DNA from: Armatimonadetes bacterium UBA5352
Lineage (GTDB): Bacteria; Armatimonadota; Zipacnadia; Zipacnadales; UBA5352
NCBI GenBank assembly: GCA_002411015.1
Contig: DHPY01000042.1
Location: 1-64,000, forward strand
DNA: 64,000 bases
Direction of reading: 5' to 3'
This document shows, in pieces, positions 50,033-58,615 of this stretch (positions are counted from its first letter, which is position 1; each line of letters begins with the position of its first letter). The notes below the pieces were generated by a model. That model saw nothing but the letters and a program-made list of their open reading frames with translations. It had not been told where the DNA came from and ran no database searches. A program made the translations under genes and the position numbers.

Positions 50033-51943
50033 ATGCGTACCGGTACATGGCTCTGCATGTTTCTCGCAGCGAGCGCGGCGGTGGCCGCGGCGCAGCCGTG
50101 GGGCGTGGGGAGCGGCCCGAACCTGGTGCAGAACCCGGGGTTCGAGGCGCTCGATGAGAACGGGCGGCCTGAGCACTGGTCGGCTCCGCAGCCCGTGTAC
50201 TCCATTGCGGATGAGCCCGTCCGTGCGGGCGAACGCTCCCTCAAGTACGCGAACGATGATCCCGCGCGCTACATGCTCTGCAGCCAGCGCGTGGTCCTTG
50301 AGCCGGGGCGGCGGTATGAGGTGCAGGCGTGGGTGCGAACTGAGAACGTGCAGGGCGAGGATACTGGCGCGACGGTGTGTCTCGAGTACAGCGACGCGGA
50401 TGGTGGCTACCTCGGGGGCTACTACCCTCCCGGGCGGAAAGGCGACACCGCCGACTGGACTGAAGTCGGCGGCGTCTGCCCGAGGGTGCCGGAGCGCGCG
50501 GCGGAGATGCGCGTTCTCTGCTACGTGCGCAAGGAGATGACCGGGGCCGCCTGGTGGGATGATGTCTCGGTGCGACTGGTGCGGGAGCGGCCGCTGCACA
50601 CGGTGCTTCTGAGCCCGAACTACCGCGGCCTGGTGACCGACGACGGGCCTGACGCGATCCGTGTGCGCGTCACCCTGACACTCGACGACGTTGACGTGCC
50701 GGTGCCGGAACTCGCGCTGGTGCTGAGCCTCCTGCCGGAGGACGGCGGCGAGCCCCTCGCGATGGCACGGGTGGATGCGGTCGATCCGGAACAGACCGAC
50801 CTGCAGATGCCACTGCCGGAGCTGGCGCCGGGGCGGTACGCAGCGCGCGTTGACCTTGTTCGGGGGCAGACGGGGGAGGTTCTCGCCACCGACGAGTGGC
50901 GGATTATGCGCCGCGAGGGTGACGATGAGCCGACAACGTACATAGACGAGCACAACCGGCTGATCGTGGAGGGCGAACCGTTCTTCCCTCTCGGGATGTA
51001 CTGCAGCGGCGTCACCGAGACGCTGCTGGAGACGTACACCGAAGCGCCCTTCAACTGCCTGATGCCCTACGCCTCGCCGGATGAGGCGGGCATGGACCTC
51101 ATCGAGCGCTACGGGCTCAAGTGCATCTACTCCATCAAGGACTTCTATGCCGGTACGCAATACGCGCCCGCTTCGATACAGGTGGTCGGCGACGAGGAGC
51201 CGGCGGTCCGTGAGCGCGTGCGGCGCTACCGGGAGCACCCGGCGCTGCTCGCATGGTATCTCAACGACGAGCGCCCGCTGAGCATGATCGACCAGCTTGA
51301 GGCGCACCAGCGCTGGGTGGAGGAGGAGGACCCGAACCACCCGACCTGGGTCGTGCTCTACCAGGTGAATGACGTCGGCGGCTACATCCGGTCATTCGAC
51401 GCCATCGGCACCGATCCGTATCCCATCCCGAACCGCTCCGCCGCGATGGCGGGAGAGTGGGCTGAGACTACGCGTGAGGCGGTCGGCGACGCACGGCCGA
51501 TCTGGATGGTGCCGCAGGTGCATAACTGGGGCGTCTACCGCGGGTACGAGGGCGCGCGACCACCGACTGCGGCGGAGGTGCGCTCCATGACGTGGCAGTG
51601 CATCTGCGAGGGCGCCGACGGGCTGATCTACTACTCATGGCAGGACCTGCACCGCGATGAGACCACGCCGTTCGATGAGCGCTGGCCGGAGCTGAAGGCA
51701 GTGGTGGAGGAGGTCGCGGAGCAGATTCCCGTGCTGCTCTCGGTCGAGCCCACGCCCGAGCTTGAGGTGCAGGCGCCCGAGACGGTGCGCTGGACGGTTC
51801 GCACACTCAACGGCACAAGCTGGCTGTTCCTCGCCAATGGCGAGGCGGAGCCGGCGCGGGCGGTGGCACGCGCCGGCGACGAGGCACGGACCTTCGACCT
51901 CGCGGCGCATGAGGTGCGCATCGAGGAGTGGGGCGCGCGGTGA
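50033..51943 (+). CDS. secreted TIM-barrel glycosidase-like protein with CBM4/9 domain
   Basis: A 636-residue exported protein: signal peptide 1-21 (SAAVAAAQP), a CBM4_9-like domain (NLVQNPGFEALDENGRPEHW) at about 25-180, a short beta domain with LLSPNYRG, and a TIM barrel from about 300 (DEHNRLIVEGEPFFPLGMY). The equivalent of the candidate acid/base site reads LLAWYLNDERP (about 402-412), and QVHNWGVYRGYEG is also shared in layout with the upstream neighbour. It appears to be a tandem duplicate lacking the CBM9 insertion. GAGGTGA lies six bases before the ATG. The pair likely forms an operon acting on the same polysaccharide. Confidence 0.78.
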   Translation: MRTGTWLCMFLAASAAVAAAQPWGVGSGPNLVQNPGFEALDENGRPEHWSAPQPVYSIADEPVRAGERSLKYANDDPARYMLCSQRVVLEPGRRYEVQAWVRTENVQGEDTGATVCLEYSDADGGYLGGYYPPGRKGDTADWTEVGGVCPRVPERAAEMRVLCYVRKEMTGAAWWDDVSVRLVRERPLHTVLLSPNYRGLVTDDGPDAIRVRVTLTLDDVDVPVPELALVLSLLPEDGGEPLAMARVDAVDPEQTDLQMPLPELAPGRYAARVDLVRGQTGEVLATDEWRIMRREGDDEPTTYIDEHNRLIVEGEPFFPLGMYCSGVTETLLETYTEAPFNCLMPYASPDEAGMDLIERYGLKCIYSIKDFYAGTQYAPASIQVVGDEEPAVRERVRRYREHPALLAWYLNDERPLSMIDQLEAHQRWVEEEDPNHPTWVVLYQVNDVGGYIRSFDAIGTDPYPIPNRSAAMAGEWAETTREAVGDARPIWMVPQVHNWGVYRGYEGARPPTAAEVRSMTWQCICEGADGLIYYSWQDLHRDETTPFDERWPELKAVVEEVAEQIPVLLSVEPTPELEVQAPETVRWTVRTLNGTSWLFLANGEAEPARAVARAGDEARTFDLAAHEVRIEEWGAR

Positions 51944-51959
51944 AGCCGGCATCGAGGCC

Positions 51960-52316
51960 CTACTGCGCGCCGATCCGCACCTGAGCGCCGTGCGGGATGG
52001 TCCCCTGCGCCGTCTGCCACTCGCCATCGCCTGTGCGCCACGAGACTGCGCCCTGTGCCTCGACGGTCACCGGGGTGTTGGCGACGATCCGGTAGGAGCC
52101 ATCGCCGGTGCGCAAGAGGCTCGCCCGGGAGTGGACCTCCACCTCGTCACCGGGCTGCACGTCCTGATACCAGCACTCAGCGCCATCAGCGAACCCGGCC
52201 GTTGAGTCCACCCGGATCACCCGCGGCTGGCCGTAGACCACCTCGCGGAGTGGTGGCGGCGCCGTCGGGGCCGATCAGCAGCTTGCCGGCGAAGAAGTCG
52301 CCCGCTTCAGCATGGT
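51960..52316 (-). pseudogene. decayed C-terminus of a heparinase-type protein
   Basis: Reverse-strand codons encode GDFFAGKLLIGPDGAATT in one frame and then, after a frameshift near 52250, LREVVYGQPRVIRVDSTAG, WYQDVQPGDEVEVH and VTVEAQG in another. These match the end of the heparinase protein at 11324 in order and spacing (TFFAGKG, FIVDVRSSAGF, YYLDLRPGDSFVI). No upstream domains exist before about 52316, so only the last tenth of the gene is left. It lies between the TIM-barrel pair and a prepilin gene. Confidence 0.62.
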
Positions 52317-52360
52317 GCGGACGATTCTCATGACGGTCCTTCGCGTTCCGGAGCGACAAC

Positions 52361-52392
52361 GGGCGCCCCGCCTGGCCTTCAGCAGGGCGCCC
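52361..52392 (-). terminator. GGGCGCCC hairpin downstream of a prepilin gene
   Basis: GGGCGCCC (52361-52368) is repeated at 52385-52392; because it is self-complementary it makes an 8-bp stem with a 16-base loop. It follows the prepilin gene stop at 52434, as for the other prepilin genes. No T run. Confidence 0.5.
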
Positions 52393-52433
52393 GGGGGCGG
52401 GGTGACCAACGACAGGTCAACTCATCGCGGAGA

Positions 52434-53078
52434 CTAGGCACCCCAGGCATACCTGCCGCCTGTGAAGTACCAGTACTCCAGCTTCTTCGCCTCCTGCTCT
52501 CCCAGCCACTTGGCATGGCCGTCCGCGAAGGCGGCGTTCAGGCCGTTGTTATGCACCGGAGCGAGGAAGTAGTAGCCGGTCCCGTAGGTCCACCAGAAGG
52601 GGCGGGTGGTGTAGTACGTGGATTCGGTGGCGAAGATGATCTGAGCGGGTTGCTCCACGTTCGCCATCGCGATGGGGCCGGAGCGGTACCCGAAGTTCTG
52701 GTTGATCGCGTAGGCATTGCTGATGACGTTCGGGATCGACTCGCCCGTCAGCAGACTCGTGAAGTCGGCGACTTTGCGGCTCGGGCAGACGAGCATCTGC
52801 CAGTTCTTGATGTACGGCTGCAGCATCTCCTGCCACATGGTGAAGGTCGCCGAGAAATGGCCGCGGCAGTCGAGTGCGGTGAGGGTATAGGTCTCATCAT
52901 AGTCCTGCGCGTACATCATGGACGCGGTCGCAATCTGCTTCATGTTGCTTAGACATGAGGTCTGGCGCGCTTTCTCACGCGCCCTTGCGAAGACCGGGAA
53001 CAGGATCGCCGCGAGGATGGCGATAATGGCTATGACCACGAGCAACTCAATGAGCGTGAAACCCCTGTCGCGTTGCGT
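52434..53078 (-). CDS. type IV prepilin-like protein, H-x9-DG type, possible ACG start
   Basis: A protein of about 214 residues with FTLIELLVVIAIIAILAAIL and FARAREKARQTSC near the N-terminus and the H-x9-DG motif in HNNGLNAAFADGHAKW. No ATG, GTG or TTG lies at a suitable place. A perfect AGGAGG (53086-53091) is followed after seven bases by ACG (53076-53078), which would give the leader MQRDRG, the same length and charge as in the paralogues. The alternative is a longer product from TTG far upstream without a ribosome-binding site. An ACG start or an ATG-to-ACG sequence change are both possible. The spacer up to 53575 shows no other gene. Confidence 0.82.
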   Translation of the reverse strand, partial: TQRDRGFTLIELLVVIAIIAILAAILFPVFARAREKARQTSCLSNMKQIATASMMYAQDYDETYTLTALDCRGHFSATFTMWQEMLQPYIKNWQMLVCPSRKVADFTSLLTGESIPNVISNAYAINQNFGYRSGPIAMANVEQPAQIIFATESTYYTTRPFWWTYGTGYYFLAPVHNNGLNAAFADGHAKWLGEQEAKKLEYWYFTGGRYAWGA

Positions 53079-53575
53079 CTCTAAGCCTCCTGTGATTAGC
53101 CTGACCAACGGGCCTGCCGCCAACGCGGGACTGAAGGGAGCGACCCTCGCTCGCTCAGCCGTCACCTCCGCAGGTGAGAGCCGCTCGCATGGCTGCGTAC
53201 ACGATCAGTGGGTGGGCGGGCGTGTGCGGGCAAAGGTGAAGAGGTCGGAGGACAGGTGAGGCCAAGCACGGGCGGTGACGACGCAACAGCCCATGGCATC
53301 GGCCACCAGGGTACCCGAGGCGCTCATCGAACGCGCGCGTTACAGTGGGGACGCAGCCGCCGCTCCTTGGGGCGGTGGCGAGCAGTCGAAGCATCGCGAG
53401 CGATCCTTTCATCTGCTCAGTCGTCGATATCACCTTAGGCGAGGCGCAGCGTCATGTCAAGGTGGATGCGCGATTCCCGTGCGGCCAGAACGCAAGGTGC
53501 TTCTGCGGATCGCGTCGAAATGAGCGTACATTGTCGTACCACCGTGTCGGCCGCCGCACGCGAATGGAGAGACAG
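53079..53575. other. 497-base divergent spacer
   Basis: This lies between the prepilin and GH109-like genes. I find no RNA gene, hairpin of note or supported ORF. The forward frame from 53345 into the enzyme gene has no family similarity before 53576. Confidence 0.4.
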
Positions 53576-54868
53576 ATGTCCAGCGAGTTGTGTGCAAGTG
53601 CTGATGAGGCCCTGGCGTACGTCGAGACCGTGCCGGCCCGCCAGGGCGAATCGATGCTGGGGGTGCCGTTTGAGGCGCGCGACCTCGTGCGCGTCGGCTT
53701 CGTAGGGGTTGGCGGACGCGGCTTCGGGCAGCTTCGCGAGGTGCTGGCCGTCCAGGGCACGCAGGTGACCGCGATCAGCGATCTCTCCGAAGACGCGAGG
53801 GCGCGCGCGGAGCAGGCAGTGATAGACAAGGGGCAGCCTGCGCCGGCCGTCGAGGCCGACTGGCGCAGACTCTGCGACCGCGATGACGTGGACATCGTCT
53901 ACGTCTGCACCTCATGGGACTCGCATGTGCCGATCGCTGTCCAGGCGATGGAGTGCGGCAAGCATGCGGCGATCGAGGTCCCGGCGGCCGTGACGCTCGC
54001 TGAGTGCTGGCAGATGGTGGACACCTCCGAGCGCACCCGCAAGCACTGTGTGATCCTCGAGAACTGCTGCTACTGCTACGCCGAGATGCTCGTGCTGAAC
54101 ATGGTCCGCGAGGGCCTCTTCGGCACGCTCACCCACGGCGAGGCGGCGTACATCCACGACCTCCGCGACTACCTGCTGTCTGATAAGGGCGAGGGCCTCT
54201 GGCGGCGCTTCCCGCACATTGACCGCAACGGCAACCACTACCCGACGCACGGACTCGGGCCGGTGGCCTGGTACATGAACATCAACCGCGGCGACCGCTT
54301 CACCCGGCTGGTCTCCATGAGCAGCCGGCCCGCGGCCCTCGCCGAGCGCCGGGACGCGACCCTGCCGGAGGACAGCCCCAAGCGCGCCGAGGTCTACACC
54401 TGCGGCGACATGAACGTCTCGCTGATGCAGACGAGCCTCGGCCGCACGATCGTACTGCAGCATGACGTGGTGACCCCGCGGCCCTACAGCCGCATCAACC
54501 TCATCCAGGGCTCGAAAGGCGCTTTCGTGGACTACCCGCCACGCTTCTTCTTCGACGATGCCCCCGGCCATGACTGGGAGCCGATCGATCGCTTCAAGGA
54601 AGAGTATGAGCACCCGCTGTGGGTCGAGCAGGGCGAACTGGCCCGCGAGCTTGGCGGCCATGGCGGAATGGACTTCATAATGAACTACCGGCTGCTGCAG
54701 CTCTACCGCCAGGGCCGGGCGCCGGACATAGATGCCTACGATGCGGCCGCGTGGTCGGCTCCCGGTGCGCTTTCGGAGATCTCGGTGGCGTGGGGCAACT
54801 TGCCCCTCCCGTTCCCGGATTTCACGCGCGGCAACTGGCAGCAGCCCGACACGCGCGCTATGCGGTAG
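53576..54868 (+). CDS. GH109-like (NAD-dependent) glycosidase, Gfo/Idh/MocA fold
   Basis: A 430-residue protein of the GH109 branch of the Gfo/Idh/MocA fold, whose characterised members are NAD-dependent alpha-N-acetylgalactosaminidases. Typical blocks are VGFVGVGGRGFG (44-51 loop), the EVPAAVTLAECW segment that replaces EKP, HCVILENCCYCYAEML, GNHYPTHGLGPVAWYMNINR, GDRFTRLVSMSS and the ending PDFTRGNW. ATG 53576 has GGAG six bases upstream. It lacks the Tat signal many GH109 enzymes carry, so it may act in the cytoplasm. Likely substrates are terminal GalNAc residues or related amino sugars. It is followed by a secreted heparinase gene after a 193-base spacer. Confidence 0.86.
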   Translation: MSSELCASADEALAYVETVPARQGESMLGVPFEARDLVRVGFVGVGGRGFGQLREVLAVQGTQVTAISDLSEDARARAEQAVIDKGQPAPAVEADWRRLCDRDDVDIVYVCTSWDSHVPIAVQAMECGKHAAIEVPAAVTLAECWQMVDTSERTRKHCVILENCCYCYAEMLVLNMVREGLFGTLTHGEAAYIHDLRDYLLSDKGEGLWRRFPHIDRNGNHYPTHGLGPVAWYMNINRGDRFTRLVSMSSRPAALAERRDATLPEDSPKRAEVYTCGDMNVSLMQTSLGRTIVLQHDVVTPRPYSRINLIQGSKGAFVDYPPRFFFDDAPGHDWEPIDRFKEEYEHPLWVEQGELARELGGHGGMDFIMNYRLLQLYRQGRAPDIDAYDAAAWSAPGALSEISVAWGNLPLPFPDFTRGNWQQPDTRAMR

Positions 54869-54924
54869 CTGCGAGGAGATCCGACACGTCACGGAGTAGG
54901 CGTAGCGGACCACCGAGTGAAGTA

Positions 54925-55006
54925 GGTGGGGCGCCCTCGCCCCACCAGAACACGGGCGTACGCGAAACCTCCGGCCTCCCAGGGGGTGTACGGGCGAGAG
55001 CGCCCG
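54925..55006. repeat. paired short hairpins in an intergenic segment
   Basis: GGTGGGGCG/CGCCCCACC (54925-54946, loop CCCT) and CGGGCG/CGCCCG (54991-55006, loop AGAG) occur 45 bases apart in the spacer before the heparinase gene. The second is close to the 26033-26047 hairpin, which suggests a small dispersed palindromic repeat family. Confidence 0.5.
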
Positions 55007-55061
55007 CACCACGTGGTTTCTGGCTAACGGAAAGTAGCATCCTATGAGGAGGACGACGATC

Positions 55062-58000
55062 ATGCTCATCGAGAGACTCGTGGTGGGGATTGGCTGCCTG
55101 GTCCTGGTGTCCGCGCTGGCCGGGTGGCAGAGCGAAGCCGCCGCCGCGCCTGGCCCGATCACGCTTGAGGCCGAGGCAGCGCAGATCAATGCGGATCGCG
55201 CGGAGGTGGTCGAGCAGGATACCTTCGCGAGCAAGCAGGGCGTGTCGCTCAGCGCGGGGGTAGCCAGCACCGTCGGCGAACCCGACACGCCGCCGGACCT
55301 CGTGTTCACGGTGCAGACTGCCGAGCCGGGCCGCTACTGGATACGCACCAACGCCGCCACGGATGCAACCGGCACCGAGGCGATGCGCGTGGCGGCCGGG
55401 AAGAACGACTCGCTGCGGCTGATGCTCTCCATCGACGGCAGTCGCCCGACCAGGCGCGTGGTCTTCGTGCCGTGGAGCCAGCCGGGCAGTTGTGTCCAGT
55501 CCACGGGCAAGTTCGACTTCACCGGCGAGGAGCAGGAGATCCGGATCTGGCTGCCGGAGGGTGTGCGGCTGGACTACCTGCAGATCGCTCCCTATGTCCC
55601 CCCCGCAGTGCCTGAGGCGGTGGCCACCTATGAGCCGACGGTCGTGCCGCCCGCCTCGCGGCCGCGCCTGTGGGTGAACGAGGAGTCGCTCCCGCAGGTG
55701 CGGGCCAATCTGGAGCTTGGCGAGAACGCTGCAGTCTGGGCGCGCGTGAAGGCGCTGGCGGAGAAGCCGTTTGAGTTCAGTGTGCCCCCGAACACGGAGA
55801 TCAGCTACAACGGCGGGCTGGAACAGGCCGCCGCGAACAGGGCCTTCGTCTACCTGATGACCGATGACAGGCAGCGCGGGCGCGAGGCTGTTGATCTGGT
55901 CAGCACTTACCTGGCGGCGGTGCAGTTCGACAACCTCCTCGACATCACCCGCGAGATTGGCCGCGCCATCTACTCCGCCTCGCTGGTCTACGACTGGTGC
56001 TACGACCTGATGACGCCCGAGGAGCGGGAGGGCATCCGCGCGAATCTGATGCGCCTCGCCGATGACATGGAGATCGGCTGGCCGCCCTTCCGGCAGCTTG
56101 TGGTCAATGGCCACGGCAATGAGGCGCAGGTCAACCGCGACCTCCTCAGCATGTCAATCGCCATCTACGACGAGGACCCGGTGCCCTACCGCTACTGCTC
56201 CTACCGGATGCTCGAGGAGCTCGCGCCGATGCGCGCCTTCGAGTACCAGTCGCCGCGCCACAACCAGGGCATCAGCTACGGCCCGTATCGCTTCAGCTGG
56301 GACATGCACGCGGCTACGCTCTTCCAGCGCATGACCGGCCGGCCGGTCTTCGACGAGAACATCGGCGACGTCTACAAGTTCTGGCTCTACATGCGCCTTC
56401 CGATCGGGCAGATGCTCCGCGATGGCGATGGGTTCTCAGACGGCCAGCAGGTGAACCTCGGACTGACGCCACTGCTCGTGTATGCCTACACCGGCGATCC
56501 GATCGTCAAGGGCGATTTCCAGCGTCAGGGCGGCACGGCCAGTGACTCGCTGATGTTCCTGCTGCTCAACGATCCGAACCTCATCGCGGAAGAGAGCCTG
56601 GAGAGCCTGCCCCTGACCCTCGACTTCGGGCCGGTGCTCGGATCGATGGTGGCGCGCACCGGCTGGAACATGGGCGCGAACACCTCCGACGTGGTGGTTG
56701 AGATGAAGGGTGGCGGCTACCACTTCGGCAACCACCAGCACTCCGATGCAGGCAGCTTCCAGATCTACTACCGCGGCCTGCAGGCGACGGACCTCGGCCA
56801 GTACCACTTCTACGGCACGCCCTACGACAACAACTTCTGCAAGCGGTCCATCTCGCACAGCATGATGCTGGTGGTGGACCCGGAGGAGAAGTTCCCGGGC
56901 ACGACCTCGAACGACGGCGGCAGCCGCTACAACCGCGGCTGCCCCATCACGCCGGAGCAGGCCATCAACGAACCCGCGTTCGCCCACGGCACGAAGGTTT
57001 CCGCCAGCTTCGGACCCAATGAGCAGCGGCCCTTCTTCAGCTACTTCTCAGTGGACCTGACATCGGCCTACAGCGAGAAGATCAGCGAGTACGTGCGTAC
57101 CTTCTGCTTCCTCAACCTCGGGAATGAGCAGACACCGGCGGCGCTCATCGTCCTCGACAACGTCACGGCGGTCAACCCGGAGTTCCGGAAGTACTGGCAG
57201 ATCAACACGCTCAACCCGCCGGAGCAGACGGCCGATGGCGTCATCCTCCGCAACAGCGCCCTCGGGCTGGATGGCCGGGTGGACGTGCGGATGCTGCGCC
57301 CTGAGCCGCAGGAGCGCACCATGCAGATCCTGCAGGGAGAGGTGGACGCCCACAACGTCTTTGGCGAGCAGTTCACTCCGCCCAGGCCCGAGAAGCCCGA
57401 GGGCCATGGCACCCGCGTCATGTTCTCGCCGGAAACGCCCCGCGCCACCGATGTCTTCCTGACGGTCATGCCGATGTCCGACGAGAGCGCGCCGGAGCTT
57501 CCGGTCGAACTGGCGGAGACGCCGACGACCTTCGCGCTGACGCTCGCCGACCGTGTGGTCGTGCTCAGCAAGACCGGGCGGCTGCTTGATGGCGCGTTCC
57601 GGGTGAGCATCCCCACGGGCGGGCGGTACCAGTTGCTGCTCGCGAGCCTCGCGCCCGGCAACTGGAGTATCAGCTCGGCAGATGGCGCCACCGAGTTCAA
57701 TGCCGAAGTTGAGGCTCAGAAGAACACGGCCTTCTTCGTCGTGCCGGGCGGCGACTTCACGGTGCGGCCCGAGTCGCGGCCCGGAGCTGCGGAGTTCCAG
57801 GCCCCGACCGACCTCATGCCGCCGATCGCTCCTTCGCTCGCCAACCGGGTGTTCCTGAACGGAAGTCTCATTGGCGTTCCGCCGACGAAGAGCGCGGAGC
57901 GTGGCTTGCTGCTGCCCGCCACCTCGATCCTGCAGGCGCTCGGTACCAAAGCAGTCGAGGCGGACGGAGCTCTTCGCGTCACCTCCGGCGACCGGATCGC

Positions 58001-58592
58001 CCGCTTCCGTGCAGGCGAGGACGAGTTCGAGCTGAACGGGCACCGCTTTAAGATGCCTGCCGCGGCCGTGCGAGAGCGTGGGGAGTGGTTCATCCCCGAC
58101 AGCGTCCTCGCCGCGGTGACGGGCCTCGACCTGTTGCGCGACAACGCCTCCGAGTGCGCGCAACTCAGCGAAGTCGATGCCGCTGCGCCGGCCGAGGTGC
58201 TGTGGGTCGAGGCGAACAGGGAGAACGACCCGCAGGCGCTGCGCATGATGGTGACCGACATCCCCGGCCGCCGGGAGTACTGGGCGGCTGAGGGGCAGGA
58301 TGTGCAGCTTGACCTGACGCTCGCGCGCCCGATGCGGCTGGAGGGTGTCGGGATCCAGTGGCACCAGGGGAACGCCCGCCAGGCGAAGTTCGCGCTGGAG
58401 ACCAGCACAGACGGGACGACATGGCGAAAGGTCTTCGATGGCGCCAGCTCAGGCACGGTGGATGGTCTGGAGACCTACAGCTTCGAGCCGCAGGAGGTCG
58501 CCTTCGTGCGCCTCCACGGCTACGGGAACACGGCCAACGCGTGGAACTCGATCATCCACCTGCGCGTGATTCCGGCCGGGGCGAATCCCTGA
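55062..58592 (+). CDS. secreted heparinase II/III-family protein with stalk and discoidin domains
   Basis: A 1176-residue exported protein; ATG 55062 has AGGAGG nine bases upstream and a signal peptide to about residue 30. Residues about 32-185 are a CBM-like beta domain (ITLEAEAAQI). The alpha/alpha toroid (about 200-500; VNGHGNEAQVNRDLL, SPRHNQGISYGPYRF) is followed by the heparinase motif GYHFGNHQHSDAGSF near residue 555. Residues about 928-1035 resemble the copper-amine-oxidase N-like stalk domain (VFLNGSLIG, LLLPATSILQALG, RGEWFIPDSVLAAVTG). The C-terminal 130 residues are F5/8C-like (FALETSTDGTTWRKVF). The stalk domain is often a cell-wall or surface anchor. The propeller gene follows after 23 bases. 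Confidence 0.87.
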   Translation: MLIERLVVGIGCLVLVSALAGWQSEAAAAPGPITLEAEAAQINADRAEVVEQDTFASKQGVSLSAGVASTVGEPDTPPDLVFTVQTAEPGRYWIRTNAATDATGTEAMRVAAGKNDSLRLMLSIDGSRPTRRVVFVPWSQPGSCVQSTGKFDFTGEEQEIRIWLPEGVRLDYLQIAPYVPPAVPEAVATYEPTVVPPASRPRLWVNEESLPQVRANLELGENAAVWARVKALAEKPFEFSVPPNTEISYNGGLEQAAANRAFVYLMTDDRQRGREAVDLVSTYLAAVQFDNLLDITREIGRAIYSASLVYDWCYDLMTPEEREGIRANLMRLADDMEIGWPPFRQLVVNGHGNEAQVNRDLLSMSIAIYDEDPVPYRYCSYRMLEELAPMRAFEYQSPRHNQGISYGPYRFSWDMHAATLFQRMTGRPVFDENIGDVYKFWLYMRLPIGQMLRDGDGFSDGQQVNLGLTPLLVYAYTGDPIVKGDFQRQGGTASDSLMFLLLNDPNLIAEESLESLPLTLDFGPVLGSMVARTGWNMGANTSDVVVEMKGGGYHFGNHQHSDAGSFQIYYRGLQATDLGQYHFYGTPYDNNFCKRSISHSMMLVVDPEEKFPGTTSNDGGSRYNRGCPITPEQAINEPAFAHGTKVSASFGPNEQRPFFSYFSVDLTSAYSEKISEYVRTFCFLNLGNEQTPAALIVLDNVTAVNPEFRKYWQINTLNPPEQTADGVILRNSALGLDGRVDVRMLRPEPQERTMQILQGEVDAHNVFGEQFTPPRPEKPEGHGTRVMFSPETPRATDVFLTVMPMSDESAPELPVELAETPTTFALTLADRVVVLSKTGRLLDGAFRVSIPTGGRYQLLLASLAPGNWSISSADGATEFNAEVEAQKNTAFFVVPGGDFTVRPESRPGAAEFQAPTDLMPPIAPSLANRVFLNGSLIGVPPTKSAERGLLLPATSILQALGTKAVEADGALRVTSGDRIARFRAGEDEFELNGHRFKMPAAAVRERGEWFIPDSVLAAVTGLDLLRDNASECAQLSEVDAAAPAEVLWVEANRENDPQALRMMVTDIPGRREYWAAEGQDVQLDLTLARPMRLEGVGIQWHQGNARQAKFALETSTDGTTWRKVFDGASSGTVDGLETYSFEPQEVAFVRLHGYGNTANAWNSIIHLRVIPAGANP

Positions 58593-58615
58593 TCATACCG
58601 CGATGAGGTGACGGC

